Made by a program: the position numbers and the translations under genes. Below, piece by piece: positions 34,229 to 43,608 of a stretch of 51,722 nt of DNA. Every line of letters begins with the position of its first letter. The first letter of the stretch is position 1. The DNA comes from an uncultured Solobacterium sp. (GTDB taxonomy: Bacteria > Bacillota_I > Bacilli_A > Erysipelotrichales > Erysipelotrichaceae): NCBI GenBank assembly GCA_938039295.1, contig CALHUY010000012.1:1-51722 (forward strand). Direction: 5' to 3'. The notes below the pieces were generated by a model that searched no databases, had not been told where the DNA came from, and saw only the letters and a program-made list of their open reading frames with translations.

Positions 34229-36747
34229 TACTTCTTCACCTCCTCACAAAGGTCACTTAACATCACCCAAGCCTCACGTGGGGAAAGATTATCTGGATCA
34301 ACTTGTTTTAGTTTTTCCATCAAAGCTTCTGTACGTGGATCTTCTTTATACATTTCTACCAACTGATAGTTTTGTTGTACAACTCTCTTGGTTGATTCCA
34401 ATTCCTTTTGTAAGTCTTTTGCCCGATTTAATACTGTATCTGGTAATCCTGCAAGTCTTGCGACGTTGATACCAAAAGAATGTCCAGCAGGGCCTTCTGC
34501 CATCTTATATAAGAATGTGACTTCATCATTGTTTTCTTTGACTACAACATGCATATTCTTCACGTTTGGAAGATTATCTGAAATCACAGTTAGTTCATGA
34601 TAGTGTGTACTAAACATTGTTTTAGCGTGAATACAGGTTGCGATATATTCAATCATTGCCTGTGCTAATGCCATACCATCATAAGTGGATGTTCCACGAC
34701 CAATTTCATCAAATAAAATCAAGGATGAGGAAGTTGCCTCCTGCAAGGCAAGGTTTGCTTCCGACATCTCTACCATGAATGTCGATTGTCCACTGAGGAT
34801 ATCATCCGAAGCACCAATTCGTGTAAAGATTTTATCGAAGATAGGCATCATACAACTCTTTGCAGGCACGAAACATCCCATCTGCGCCATGATAACAATC
34901 AATGCAGTCTGACGCATATAGGTTGATTTACCACCCATGTTTGGACCAGTAATCAGTAAGATATCCTGGTCTTTATGCATATCTGTAGAGTTTGCGACGT
35001 ATTTTGGATTCTTCATCATATCATCCAAAATTGGATGCTTACCATTTTCAATAAAGAGACGATCCTCATCAAACTGTGGACGAACATAACCGTATTTCGC
35101 AGATATTTCTGCCATAGCAGCCTGCGCATCGACCTCTGCTAAAAACTTACTTAATTTCTGAAGTCTTGGTAGATATGCACGGATTTCATCTAATATCATT
35201 TGGAATAATTGCTTCTCAATACGAATTGCATTTTCTTCCGCATGTAAGATTGCGTCTTCTTTCTCTTTTAATTCAGGAGAGATAAAACGCTCGTTGTTTG
35301 TTAATGTTTGACGACGGATATAACCCCAATCATCTTGTACAGCTTGCGCAGCTGCTTTAGAAATTTCAATATAATAACCAAAGACTTTATTGTAGCCAAT
35401 TTTGAGTGTCTTAATACCAGTTCTTTCTCTTTCCTTGGCTTCAAGTTCCGCAATGAAAGTTCTACCGCTATGTTGGATCTTACGTGCTTCATCTAGTTCA
35501 GCGTTATAGCCATCTCTAAACATTCCACCATCACTAATCTGAACTGGCGGATTATCCACAAACGCATCTTTCAACTTCTGATAGAGTTCTTGTAGAGGAT
35601 CTACCTTACGCTTTTCATCAAAGACAGTCTCATCTAATGCATGCATGATAGTAGGCACTTCAGCTAGCGTCTTTGTCAAACGTTGACAATCCACCGCATT
35701 TGCCGTATTCATTGCACATCTAGCAATCAGTCTTTGAAGATCATAAATATTACTAAAACTATCACGCAATTGTTGTCTTTGCATAAAGTTTTGAATGAAC
35801 CATTCTGTCTTATTAAAGCGTGCTTCAATCTTTTCTCTTGAAACAAGTGGCTTTTCAATCCATTTCCGTAACTGTCTTGAACCCATCGCAGACTTGCACG
35901 TATCCAAAAATGACCATAGTGTAATTGCCTTACCATTTTCATGTAAGGATTGTACGAGTTCTAAATTCTGGCGTGTCGCAAAGTCCATATATAATACTTC
36001 ATCTTCACGCTCGATACGTGTTACCTGCAAGTGACCTAACATGTGCTTCTGGGTATTTTCCAGATAGTTTAACATTCGACCATATGCATGCATATCATAG
36101 TCTTTGAGGATACCTTCTGTTAATGGTAGATACTCCTCTTTAATACGTGTTTCATCACAATAAGAAATGACAATCTGCAGTTCTCTAAAACTCTTGAGTG
36201 TCTTTTCTTTAAAATCACTAGGCACTACAACTTCACGTACATTGGAACGCAGTAGTGTTTGCATTAACAATATATCTTTATGCCCGATATTCTGTACATA
36301 GTTTTCACCAGTACTCATTTCTACAATCGCTAGCGAATACCCATATCCATAATCGGTAATCGCAGCTAAATATACTGAGGCCTTTTCATCAGAGATTTCT
36401 TGCATGACAGTACCTGGTGTAATCACACGAATTACATCACGTGTAACCAAACCAACCGCTTCTTTTGGATCTTGTGTCTGTTCACAAATCGCAACCTTAA
36501 AACCACGAGATACAAGTCGTGGGATATACGCAGCTGCCGCATGATGTGGAATACCACACATCGGTACACGTTCCTCAACACCAGCATTCTTTCCCGTTAG
36601 TACAAGGTCTAATTCTTTTGAAGCAATCTTCGCATCATCAAAGAACATCTCATAGAAATCTCCTATGCGATAAAACAAGATAGCGTCTTCATATTCTTTT
36701 TTGACTGCAAGATACTGCTGCATCATCGGTGTATAATTTTCTGACAT
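34228..36747 (-). CDS. mutS: DNA mismatch repair protein MutS
   Basis: The 839-residue protein has the mismatch-reading motif ILFYRIGDFYEMFFDDA (Phe-x-Glu style), the ATPase loop ITGPNMGGKSTYMRQ, LILFDEIGRGTSTYDGMALA, and STHYHEL. These are complete, and length is normal. Its 5' region (36748-36934) carries TATAAT near 36770 and two long palindromes further upstream. Confidence 0.97.
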   Translation of the reverse strand: MSENYTPMMQQYLAVKKEYEDAILFYRIGDFYEMFFDDAKIASKELDLVLTGKNAGVEERVPMCGIPHHAAAAYIPRLVSRGFKVAICEQTQDPKEAVGLVTRDVIRVITPGTVMQEISDEKASVYLAAITDYGYGYSLAIVEMSTGENYVQNIGHKDILLMQTLLRSNVREVVVPSDFKEKTLKSFRELQIVISYCDETRIKEEYLPLTEGILKDYDMHAYGRMLNYLENTQKHMLGHLQVTRIEREDEVLYMDFATRQNLELVQSLHENGKAITLWSFLDTCKSAMGSRQLRKWIEKPLVSREKIEARFNKTEWFIQNFMQRQQLRDSFSNIYDLQRLIARCAMNTANAVDCQRLTKTLAEVPTIMHALDETVFDEKRKVDPLQELYQKLKDAFVDNPPVQISDGGMFRDGYNAELDEARKIQHSGRTFIAELEAKERERTGIKTLKIGYNKVFGYYIEISKAAAQAVQDDWGYIRRQTLTNNERFISPELKEKEDAILHAEENAIRIEKQLFQMILDEIRAYLPRLQKLSKFLAEVDAQAAMAEISAKYGYVRPQFDEDRLFIENGKHPILDDMMKNPKYVANSTDMHKDQDILLITGPNMGGKSTYMRQTALIVIMAQMGCFVPAKSCMMPIFDKIFTRIGASDDILSGQSTFMVEMSEANLALQEATSSSLILFDEIGRGTSTYDGMALAQAMIEYIATCIHAKTMFSTHYHELTVISDNLPNVKNMHVVVKENNDEVTFLYKMAEGPAGHSFGINVARLAGLPDTVLNRAKDLQKELESTKRVVQQNYQLVEMYKEDPRTEALMEKLKQVDPDNLSPREAWVMLSDLCEEVKK

Positions 36748-36851
36748 ATTCGCCTCTCAAAACATATGTATTATAGCATAGTTATGCACATTCCTTATGA
36801 CCTAAGACCGATGGATACACATCAAGATATGTAATTAATGTCATTTCTTAT

Positions 36852-36873
36852 CATTTCGAATATAATCGAAATG
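36852..36873. promoter_or_regulatory. Palindrome 1 upstream of mutS
   Basis: Arms CATTTCGA and TCGAAATG with a 6-base AT core; 10 of 11 pairs match. It shares the pattern TTTCGAnTATAnTCGAAA with the next palindrome, whose centre is 40 bp away. Confidence 0.6.
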
Positions 36874-36889
36874 TAAGCCAAAAACATTA

Positions 36890-36915
36890 GATGTTTCGAC
36901 TATAGTCGAAACATC
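36890..36915. promoter_or_regulatory. Palindrome 2 upstream of mutS
   Basis: A perfect 26-bp inverted repeat with half-site GATGTTTCGACTA. There is no T run, so it is not a terminator; a dimeric DNA-binding protein site is more likely. Confidence 0.6.
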
Positions 36916-36934
36916 TTCATATATTCTAAGATAT

Positions 36935-36970
36935 TAAAACTCTACAGTTACAATTCACTGTAGAGTTTTA
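36935..36970 (-). terminator. Terminator after the PTS gene
   Basis: A 13-bp perfect stem (arm TAAAACTCTACAG) with a 10-base loop; the T run falls inside the closing arm on the minus strand. Confidence 0.75.
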
Positions 36971-36971
36971 T

Positions 36972-38507
36972 TTACATCACTGTACGTAAGGAGTTGATAA
37001 TCCCTTTCTGCAAGTAATACGATTTTGCACCATAGAACAATGTATATGCATTTTCATTGTGTGTGATGCTAATTGAGCCAAGATTCATTAACTCTTTTTC
37101 ATGCACAATTTCTTTATCATATACCGTAATGACTAATGACATTGCGTCAGCTTCTACGTGTTTGATATTTTCTTGGCCACCAATATGCTTGATGATTTGC
37201 TTTACCATCTTTTCGCCTTCATCTCGGATAATTAATCCTGTTGATAGATGACGGAAGTATAGTCTTGTGGCTAAGAAGTAGACAATCGCAGAAATCACAC
37301 CAACAATCACGATGATGATTACGTTACGATATAAACTTGCATATTTTAAATAGCTTAATAATTCTGGTAGTGTTCCTACTGTTGCAGTTACTGCATTTGT
37401 ATCACTTGTAACATAGCCAAGATTGACATGTAGTGTTGAAAATAATCCATATAAGAATCCGTTATATCCAAGATGAAAAAAGAATAATAACGGACTTACC
37501 ATAAACATCATAATTTGTAGTGGGATAGTCGTACCTGATATTAAAGAAATCAGTGTACCTACAATACAGAGTAGCTTAACTTTTGCCCGTTGTACCTTTG
37601 AAGTACCGATACTGTACATTCCCCAAATCATTGCAGGTATCGCAAAGATATTCATAACATAATATGGTGCAAATAATCTTCCTGCACCAGATGTAAGTGT
37701 TCCTGCACCTAGCTGTGCTGTCCATACATTTGCGTCACCCACAACCGTAGCACCTGCAATATTTGTCCATAATCCACCAGATGACGAATACCATAGTGGT
37801 TGTCGAATTAGCGCATTTAAGTGGAATAGTTGTAAGAAACGATCTGTGATACCATACAGAATCATATTGAATGGGCTACCTAAATCAGAAGAAATGTAGT
37901 TAACTAACCGTACAATAAATAGAATAAAGTATGGCCATATAACACCAAATACTGCACCAGCTAATAAGCAATACACAACTGTTTTGAATAACGCATCAGT
38001 TTGTTTTAACGATGAAGATTGCCCAATTCCATGATGGCTTCCTGTTCGACAAGCGATATACGTAAACATTGTTACGATAATTGTACCGACCATTCCTGTT
38101 AATAATGGATAATTAGCAGATCCGGATAAATATCCGACAGATGAAGAGCCTGTACCAATATTAAATACCGCATTATATGCATACGAAGGTAGTGCCGGTG
38201 CTGGCACAAACATCGTAGCAGTGTGGAATGCAATATAACCAGTTAAACCAGCAACTACTGTTACGGAGCTGTTTTTCTTTTGTGTTAATAGTCTTAATAG
38301 AATGAGTAATGGCGCATACATTAAGATTGTTCGTGCAATAATACCGAATAGTTCCCCTACCAAGAAGACACCATCATTTGCGATGATGGTGACTAATCCA
38401 TATGCAGGATGAAGGATTATATTTGATACACCACACAGAAAGCATGCGAATGCAATTACAATCAGTGGAAATTTCAAAATTTGAAAATATGAATGCATGT
38501 ATTGCAT
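36972..38507 (-). CDS. PTS EIIC-type permease with an EIIB-like domain lacking the phosphocysteine
   Basis: The 511-residue protein has about ten membrane helices of the glucose-type EIIC fold (residues 1-420, with AGLTGYIAFH and the NANVW..QLGAG-like region) and an 80-residue C-terminal EIIB-like domain. In EIIB the phosphorylated Cys lies in DACITRLRV. Here the aligned stretch NIKHVEADAMSLVITVYD has Asp at the Cys position and lost TRLR. The rest of the EIIB pattern (GGQENI, NLGSISI, YTLFYGAK) remains. It cannot work as a normal PTS enzyme unless another EIIB serves it; a sensor or facilitator role is possible. AGGAGG precedes the start, 13 bases after nadK. Confidence 0.75.
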   Translation of the reverse strand: MQYMHSYFQILKFPLIVIAFACFLCGVSNIILHPAYGLVTIIANDGVFLVGELFGIIARTILMYAPLLILLRLLTQKKNSSVTVVAGLTGYIAFHTATMFVPAPALPSYAYNAVFNIGTGSSSVGYLSGSANYPLLTGMVGTIIVTMFTYIACRTGSHHGIGQSSSLKQTDALFKTVVYCLLAGAVFGVIWPYFILFIVRLVNYISSDLGSPFNMILYGITDRFLQLFHLNALIRQPLWYSSSGGLWTNIAGATVVGDANVWTAQLGAGTLTSGAGRLFAPYYVMNIFAIPAMIWGMYSIGTSKVQRAKVKLLCIVGTLISLISGTTIPLQIMMFMVSPLLFFFHLGYNGFLYGLFSTLHVNLGYVTSDTNAVTATVGTLPELLSYLKYASLYRNVIIIVIVGVISAIVYFLATRLYFRHLSTGLIIRDEGEKMVKQIIKHIGGQENIKHVEADAMSLVITVYDKEIVHEKELMNLGSISITHNENAYTLFYGAKSYYLQKGIINSLRTVM

Positions 38508-38519
38508 ACTAGCCTCCTG

Positions 38520-39293
38520 TTAAAATAGTGAACTTAATTTTGTAAAATAGGATACTTTCTTTCCTTTGATCATACGTACACGCTTTTGATCACATACACG
38601 AATCTCTAATTCTTTAATCTCATCAATTGGATAGACTTCAGAGTCTACACCAAGGATTGCTTTTTCAAAGCTTTCGGAGCTTAGCTTTACCTTTGTATCT
38701 TTACTTAATACGATTGGCGCAAAAAGTGAACGTGATTTACTATGATGAATACCGGCAATCTCAGAAAGTTCAATTAAATCCAAGCCTTCTTGAATTACAG
38801 CACCACCTAATGAACGGTTATATGCTGTAGAACCTAGTTGTGTACATACACACATACCTGTACCACGGAATGTTTCTAGGTATTCATCGCTAAGATAAAC
38901 ATCTAAGATTTGAGTACGCGCAATATTTTCAACACGGATTTCATTTACCGCATGATAAATATTTCCATTTACTTTTGTCACTAGTAATGGGTATTCATGA
39001 ATCTCATATTTACGAGACAAGTACATCTCTAATAAAGCATCTACTTCATTATCTTGATAGTCTGTAAAAAATCCTAGCGTTCCTGTATGTAAACCTAAAA
39101 ATTTCACTTCTGGTATGAGTTCCATATAGTCATGGATTGCTTTGATATAGGTTCCATCTCCACCGACCACAAAGACTGTATCTGGATTTTCTTCGTTATA
39201 TTCATATTGATGACTTTGTAATACTTGTTTGATTTTGTCACCAATCTGTTTTGATAGTTCATCAAATCTTGTTACGATTGTAAATTTTTCCAT
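38520..39293 (-). CDS. nadK: NAD kinase
   Basis: The 257-residue enzyme makes NADP from NAD and ATP. It has the VVGGDGTYIKAI motif (GGDGT at 44-48), LGLHTGTLGFFTDY, the NEIRVEN stretch and the TGSTAYN-type CTQLGSTAYNRSLGGAV region. Length is typical for Firmicutes. It is co-transcribed with the PTS-like gene. Confidence 0.95.
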   Translation of the reverse strand: MEKFTIVTRFDELSKQIGDKIKQVLQSHQYEYNEENPDTVFVVGGDGTYIKAIHDYMELIPEVKFLGLHTGTLGFFTDYQDNEVDALLEMYLSRKYEIHEYPLLVTKVNGNIYHAVNEIRVENIARTQILDVYLSDEYLETFRGTGMCVCTQLGSTAYNRSLGGAVIQEGLDLIELSEIAGIHHSKSRSLFAPIVLSKDTKVKLSSESFEKAILGVDSEVYPIDEIKELEIRVCDQKRVRMIKGKKVSYFTKLSSLF

Positions 39294-39344
39294 AAATTAC
39301 TTCCTTGTTTGTATTATACATCACATTACTTGAATCTAAATGGA

Positions 39345-39785
39345 TTATAGACGTTTATATAATCTTGCACTCCAGAAATTCATCCCTATTTCATCAATGT
39401 AAAAGTGCATGATTGCTTTCCAGTTTTTTGTGGCTGTACTTAACACCATCATTTCCAACCCTTTTTTCTTTAGTTCTTTTTCAAGACTTTCCATCAATTG
39501 TTTCCCAATCCCATGTGAGCGATAAAGAGGGTGTACATAAAGTTCTTCTATCTCAAAGTAATGCATGTTTTTATCTATAACACTTGTTTGTTTTTCTTGT
39601 ATTTCCTCTTTGCCAAAAATATAAGCTATCAGTTCATCATCATACGCCGCTAAGATATAACAATCTTGAAAGTCATCTTCTGTATTGGCTCGATATCCAT
39701 AACAACTCTCTTCTTTTTCCCACATCAAAGATAATTCTAATAGTCTTTTTATGTCTGATTGTTTTGCTTCATGGATAGTGACCAT
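39345..39785 (-). CDS. GNAT-family acetyltransferase
   Basis: A 146-residue single-domain GNAT with the acetyl-CoA loop LYVHPLYRSHGIGKQLMESLEKELKKKGLEMMVLSTATKNWKAIMHFY in its second half. Substrate unknown. AAGGAGG lies 8 bases before the ATG. It stands between nadK and metG and may have its own transcript. Confidence 0.82.
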   Translation of the reverse strand: MVTIHEAKQSDIKRLLELSLMWEKEESCYGYRANTEDDFQDCYILAAYDDELIAYIFGKEEIQEKQTSVIDKNMHYFEIEELYVHPLYRSHGIGKQLMESLEKELKKKGLEMMVLSTATKNWKAIMHFYIDEIGMNFWSARLYKRL

Positions 39786-39851
39786 GGAAGATTCCTCCTT
39801 TTCTTAATCCATATCTATTATATGTTTAATTTTCTTATTCCGAAACAAAAG

Positions 39852-39886
39852 AAAACCCACACCAGGAGAATCCTGATACAGGTTTT
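39852..39886 (-). terminator. Terminator after metG
   Basis: An outer stem AAAACC/GGTTTT encloses an inner stem CAGGA/TCCTG; T residues follow on the minus strand. Confidence 0.6.
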
Positions 39887-39890
39887 GTAA

Positions 39891-41831
39891 TTATTGAACT
39901 TTTGTGCCTGGAGCTAAGCCATTAACTTCAACAAGTCCGATTGTCTTTTCTTCCTTACCAGCTAGTAACATACCCTGTGATTCAACACCACGGATAACGG
40001 TTGGTTGTAGGTTGGCAATCATTACAATACTCTTGCCGATGACTTGTCCTGGTGTATAGCTTTGTGCTAAGCCAGAAACAATCTGACGAACTTCACCATC
40101 ACCTAAGTCTACCTTTAGGACAAAGAGCTTATCCGCATCTGGATGTCTTTCACAAGAGAGAACCTTACCTACACGGAGGTCAATCTTCTGGAAGTCTTCC
40201 ACTGTAACAGTTGGCTTCTTTTCAATTTCCTTCTTACGTGCTTTCGCATTGATTTCATTGATCATATCAATCTTAGATTGAATTGCCTTTTCATCAATAC
40301 GTGCAAATAAGATTTCTGGCTTCTCTGCAACGTGAATACCAGTTTCAAGCTTGCCAAACTCTGAAGCTGTTTCAAAGTCTCTTTGTTGTGTATTTAAGTC
40401 ATCTAGAATCTTCTTAGATGTCTCTGGGAAGAATGGTTCCATTAATACAGCTGCGATACGTACCGATTCTAATAAGTTATAGAGAACAGTCGCAAGACGT
40501 TCAATCTTTTCAGAATCCTTTGCAAGTGCCCAAGGTGTTGTCTCATCAATGTACTTATTACATCTAGAGAATAAATCAAGAATATCTTGGATTGCGTCAG
40601 CCACTCTGAGTTCATCCATCTTCTCGATAACCTTCTTCACTGTGCCAGTAGCCATTTCTTTGAGTTCATCATCAACCGGTTCACTGACATTTGGATTCGC
40701 AACAACTCCACCGAAGTACTTATTCTGCATGGAGATTGTACGATTCACTAAGTTACCTAGATTATTTGCAAGGTCACTGTTGATACGTTCAATCATTAAG
40801 TCATATGTCACATGTCCATCTTGTGCAAATGGCATCTCATGTAACATGATGAAACGTACAGCATCTACACCGAATAACTTCACTAAGTCATCCGCATAGA
40901 TAACATTACCATGTGACTTAGACATCTTAGAATCACCAACCAATAGCCATGGGTGACCAAATACCTGCTTAGGTAATGGTTCATTCAATGCCATTAACAT
41001 GATTGGCCAATAAATTGTATGGAAACGAATAATATCCTTACCTATCAAATGAAGATCGGCAGGCCAGTATTTCTTATAGAGTTCATCATGATTGCCATCC
41101 GCATCATATCCAAGACCTGTAATATAGTTGGATAATGCGTCAATCCAAACGTATACAACGTGCTTTGGATCAAACTCTACTGGAATTCCCCACTTAAAGG
41201 ATGTACGTGATACGCAAAGATCTTGTAATCCTGGTTTTAGGAAGTTATTTACCATTTCATTCTTACGGCTTTCTGGTTGAATGAAGTGTGGATGTTCATC
41301 GATATACTTCATCAACTGGTCAGCGTACTTACTCATCTTAAAGAAGTAAGCTTCTTCCTTCATTGGCACAACTTCACCACCACAAACAGGGCACTTTCCT
41401 TCTTCTGTTAACTGACTCTTTGTGTAGAATGCCTCATCTTCTTGGCAATACATACCTTCGTAGTATCCCTTATAGATATCACCTTGGTCATAGAACTTCT
41501 TGAAGATCTTTTGTACTTGTCTTTCATGTGGTTCATCTGTTGTACGAATGAAGTAGTCATAAGAAGTATTCATGACATCAAACTGTTGTTTGATCACTGC
41601 AGCTACTTCATCTACGAATTGTTTCGGTGTCTTACCTGCAGCCTTTGCCTTCTCTTCTACCTTTTGACCATGTTCATCTGTTCCTGTTTGGAAACGTACA
41701 TCATAGCCTTCCGCACGCTTAAATCTAGCGATTGCGTCTGCTAGTACAATTTCATATACATTTCCGATATGTGGTTTTCCTGATGTATATGCAATTGCGG
41801 TTGTAATGTAATACGGTTTTTTGTTTTCCAT
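39891..41831 (-). CDS. metG: Methionyl-tRNA synthetase
   Basis: The 646-residue class I synthetase has ITTAIAYTSGKPHIGN at the start, the KMSKS loop (DSKMSKSHGN), the zinc-knuckle CPVCGG and a C-terminal tRNA-binding domain (VEDFQKIDLRVGKVLSCERHPDADKL, about 535-646). The start at MENKKPYY is fixed by AGGAGG nine bases ahead; earlier in-frame ATGs fall in the T-box terminator. Expression is controlled by the T-box leader directly upstream. Confidence 0.97.
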   Translation of the reverse strand: MENKKPYYITTAIAYTSGKPHIGNVYEIVLADAIARFKRAEGYDVRFQTGTDEHGQKVEEKAKAAGKTPKQFVDEVAAVIKQQFDVMNTSYDYFIRTTDEPHERQVQKIFKKFYDQGDIYKGYYEGMYCQEDEAFYTKSQLTEEGKCPVCGGEVVPMKEEAYFFKMSKYADQLMKYIDEHPHFIQPESRKNEMVNNFLKPGLQDLCVSRTSFKWGIPVEFDPKHVVYVWIDALSNYITGLGYDADGNHDELYKKYWPADLHLIGKDIIRFHTIYWPIMLMALNEPLPKQVFGHPWLLVGDSKMSKSHGNVIYADDLVKLFGVDAVRFIMLHEMPFAQDGHVTYDLMIERINSDLANNLGNLVNRTISMQNKYFGGVVANPNVSEPVDDELKEMATGTVKKVIEKMDELRVADAIQDILDLFSRCNKYIDETTPWALAKDSEKIERLATVLYNLLESVRIAAVLMEPFFPETSKKILDDLNTQQRDFETASEFGKLETGIHVAEKPEILFARIDEKAIQSKIDMINEINAKARKKEIEKKPTVTVEDFQKIDLRVGKVLSCERHPDADKLFVLKVDLGDGEVRQIVSGLAQSYTPGQVIGKSIVMIANLQPTVIRGVESQGMLLAGKEEKTIGLVEVNGLAPGTKVQ

Positions 41832-41847
41832 TTTTGCGTACCTCCTC

Positions 41848-42075
41848 AAAATAAAAGACATCCCAAATGAAAGGACGTCTTGCACGCGTTACCACCTTTG
41901 TCTTGCGGATGAATCACTCATCTGCCTCTCTTCGTTGTAACGGACGTCTCCGGATCATACTCTTCGTATGACCAGCTCCAAGACCATATTCCATTTTCCC
42001 TTCATGCATGTTTTCACCTACCACATGCTCTCTACGAATCAAAGAAAATGTACTCTTCTTTTCATTGCTGTTATC
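41848..42075 (-). ncRNA. T-box leader of metG
   Basis: The T-box sequence AGGTGGTAACGCG lies at 41885-41897 (minus strand), the 3' terminator hairpin at 41856-41880 with a T run follows, and an upstream stem-rich region carries an AAAATGGAATA segment holding a plausible AUG (Met) specifier. Uncharged tRNA-Met would pair with the specifier and T-box and prevent termination. The promoter TTGCAA-16-TATAAT lies at 42082-42109. Confidence 0.85.
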
Positions 42076-42081
42076 GGTACT

Positions 42082-42109
42082 ATTATACGTTGAAAGTATG
42101 TTTTTGCAA
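42082..42109 (-). promoter_or_regulatory. metG promoter
   Basis: Minus-strand TTGCAA at 42104-42109, 16-base spacer, TATAAT at 42082-42087; start site predicted at about 42075, at the head of the T-box leader. Confidence 0.7.
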
Positions 42110-42269
42110 ATACACAGAATGTATCTTTTGTGTTGTTTAAAGTCTTTTCTATCGCCTTTATATAAGCACTCTACATAAATAAACCTTGTATTTTTAGCAT
42201 TGACATTATATCATAATAAAGAATACAGGATTTACTTCCGTATCATAGAATAGGAGATTCAAAGGCACA

Positions 42270-42470
42270 ATGGCAACAGGCAAGGTAAAATGGTTTAATG
42301 CTGAAAAGGGCTACGGATTCATCACAACTGATGAAGGTAAGGACGTTTTCGTTCATTACTCAGCAATTCAGAGTGAAGGATTCAAGACACTTGATGAAGG
42401 CGCTGCAGTAAGCTTCGACATCACAGAGTCTAATCGTGGACCACAGGCTTCCAACGTAACAAAGCTCTAA
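42270..42470 (+). CDS. Cold-shock protein
   Basis: The 66-residue single OB-fold protein has both RNA-binding motifs, KGYGFIT (RNP1) and VFVHYSAI (RNP2). Csp proteins act as RNA chaperones. Its leader (about 42217-42269) may fold, as in other csp genes. AAAGG and AGGAG both precede the ATG. A terminator follows. Confidence 0.95.
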   Translation: MATGKVKWFNAEKGYGFITTDEGKDVFVHYSAIQSEGFKTLDEGAAVSFDITESNRGPQASNVTKL

Positions 42471-42490
42471 TTAAGAACATTGTACGAACA

Positions 42491-42513
42491 AAAGAACGGT
42501 ATATCCGTTCTTT
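42491..42513 (+). terminator. Terminator after the cold-shock gene
   Basis: A 9-bp perfect stem (AAAGAACGG/CCGTTCTTT), 5-base loop, followed by a T run. Confidence 0.85.
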
Positions 42514-42534
42514 TTTATTGTTGATAAGCACAAG

Positions 42535-42558
42535 AAAAGATGGCATATGCCATCTTTT
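42535..42558 (-). terminator. Terminator after prs
   Basis: A 24-bp perfect inverted repeat (arm AAAAGATGGCAT) just beyond the prs stop, with T-rich flank on the minus strand. Confidence 0.7.
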
Positions 42559-42566
42559 TATATCTC

Positions 42567-43541
42567 TTATTTAAAACTGTCGAATGAGTATTCTTCATAT
42601 ACCTTGGATACAGGTGTATGATTTTCGATTGATTCGATTGTATTCGCAAGCATTTCCGCGATAGATAATACTTGAATCTTTGTTGTAATCGCCTTCTGTT
42701 CTTCACGAAGTGGAATTGTATCTGTAATTACCATCTTTGTGATTGGTGAGTTTTCAATCTTCGCAATTGCATCACGTGAGAATACACCATGTGTAATTCC
42801 AGTATAGATATCCTTGGCACCATGACGCTTCAAGATTTCACATCCAGCCACAAGTGAGCCTGCTGTATCGCAGATATCATCAATGACAATGCATGTTTTA
42901 TCCTTAACATCACCAATAATATTTTGTGCTTCAACCATATTTGGCTTTGGACGACGTTTATCAATAATTGCGATAGGAGCATCTAATAAATCAGCCACTC
43001 TTCTAGCACGTGTAACTCCACCGTGGTCTGGTGAAACAACGACTAATTCATCCTTTGGAATTTGTAGACCCTTGAAGTAACTAGCGAGCATTGGAACTGC
43101 TGTAATATCATCGATAGGAATATCGAAGTAACCCTGAATCTGTGCTGCATGTAAGTCAAATGTTACAACACGATTAGCTCCTGCAACCTGTAATAGGTTT
43201 GCGACTAACTTCGATGTAATTGGCTGACGTGGTTTTGCTTTACGATCCTGACGAGCATAACCGTAATAAGGCATAATAACGTTAATTTCTCCAGCACTTG
43301 CACGTCTACAAGCATCGATGCAGATGAGAACTTCCATTAAACGCTCTGATACTGGATTGCATGTTGACTGAATGATGAAAACAGAACGACCTCTGACTGA
43401 CTCTTGTGGTTCGACTAGAATCTCACCATCTGCGAAATGCTCAACCTTGATTTTACCTAAAGGTAATCCCAAATGTTTACAAATAGACGCTGCTAGATCG
43501 GTGCTAGATGTTAGAGCGAATACGACAGTTTCCTTAACCAT
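42567..43541 (-). CDS. prs: Ribose-phosphate pyrophosphokinase
   Basis: The 324-residue enzyme makes PRPP from ribose 5-phosphate and ATP. It has GEINVIMPYYGYARQDRKAKPRQPI-type sequence, VVVSPDHGGVTRARRVADLL and the PRPP loop CIVIDDICDTAGSL. Length is normal. It lies downstream of the shortened glmU, an arrangement common in Firmicutes. Confidence 0.95.
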   Translation of the reverse strand: MVKETVVFALTSSTDLAASICKHLGLPLGKIKVEHFADGEILVEPQESVRGRSVFIIQSTCNPVSERLMEVLICIDACRRASAGEINVIMPYYGYARQDRKAKPRQPITSKLVANLLQVAGANRVVTFDLHAAQIQGYFDIPIDDITAVPMLASYFKGLQIPKDELVVVSPDHGGVTRARRVADLLDAPIAIIDKRRPKPNMVEAQNIIGDVKDKTCIVIDDICDTAGSLVAGCEILKRHGAKDIYTGITHGVFSRDAIAKIENSPITKMVITDTIPLREEQKAITTKIQVLSIAEMLANTIESIENHTPVSKVYEEYSFDSFK

Positions 43542-43608
43542 GATTTTTCTCTTCTCCCATATTAATGTTGCTTATCCTTATTAATTAAAGATGTTTTATA
43601 ACTATTCG

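Noticed and set aside
36852..36915. Palindromes as CRISPR repeats or terminators
   Set aside because: Only two copies, no unique spacers of constant length, no cas genes, and no T runs after the stems.
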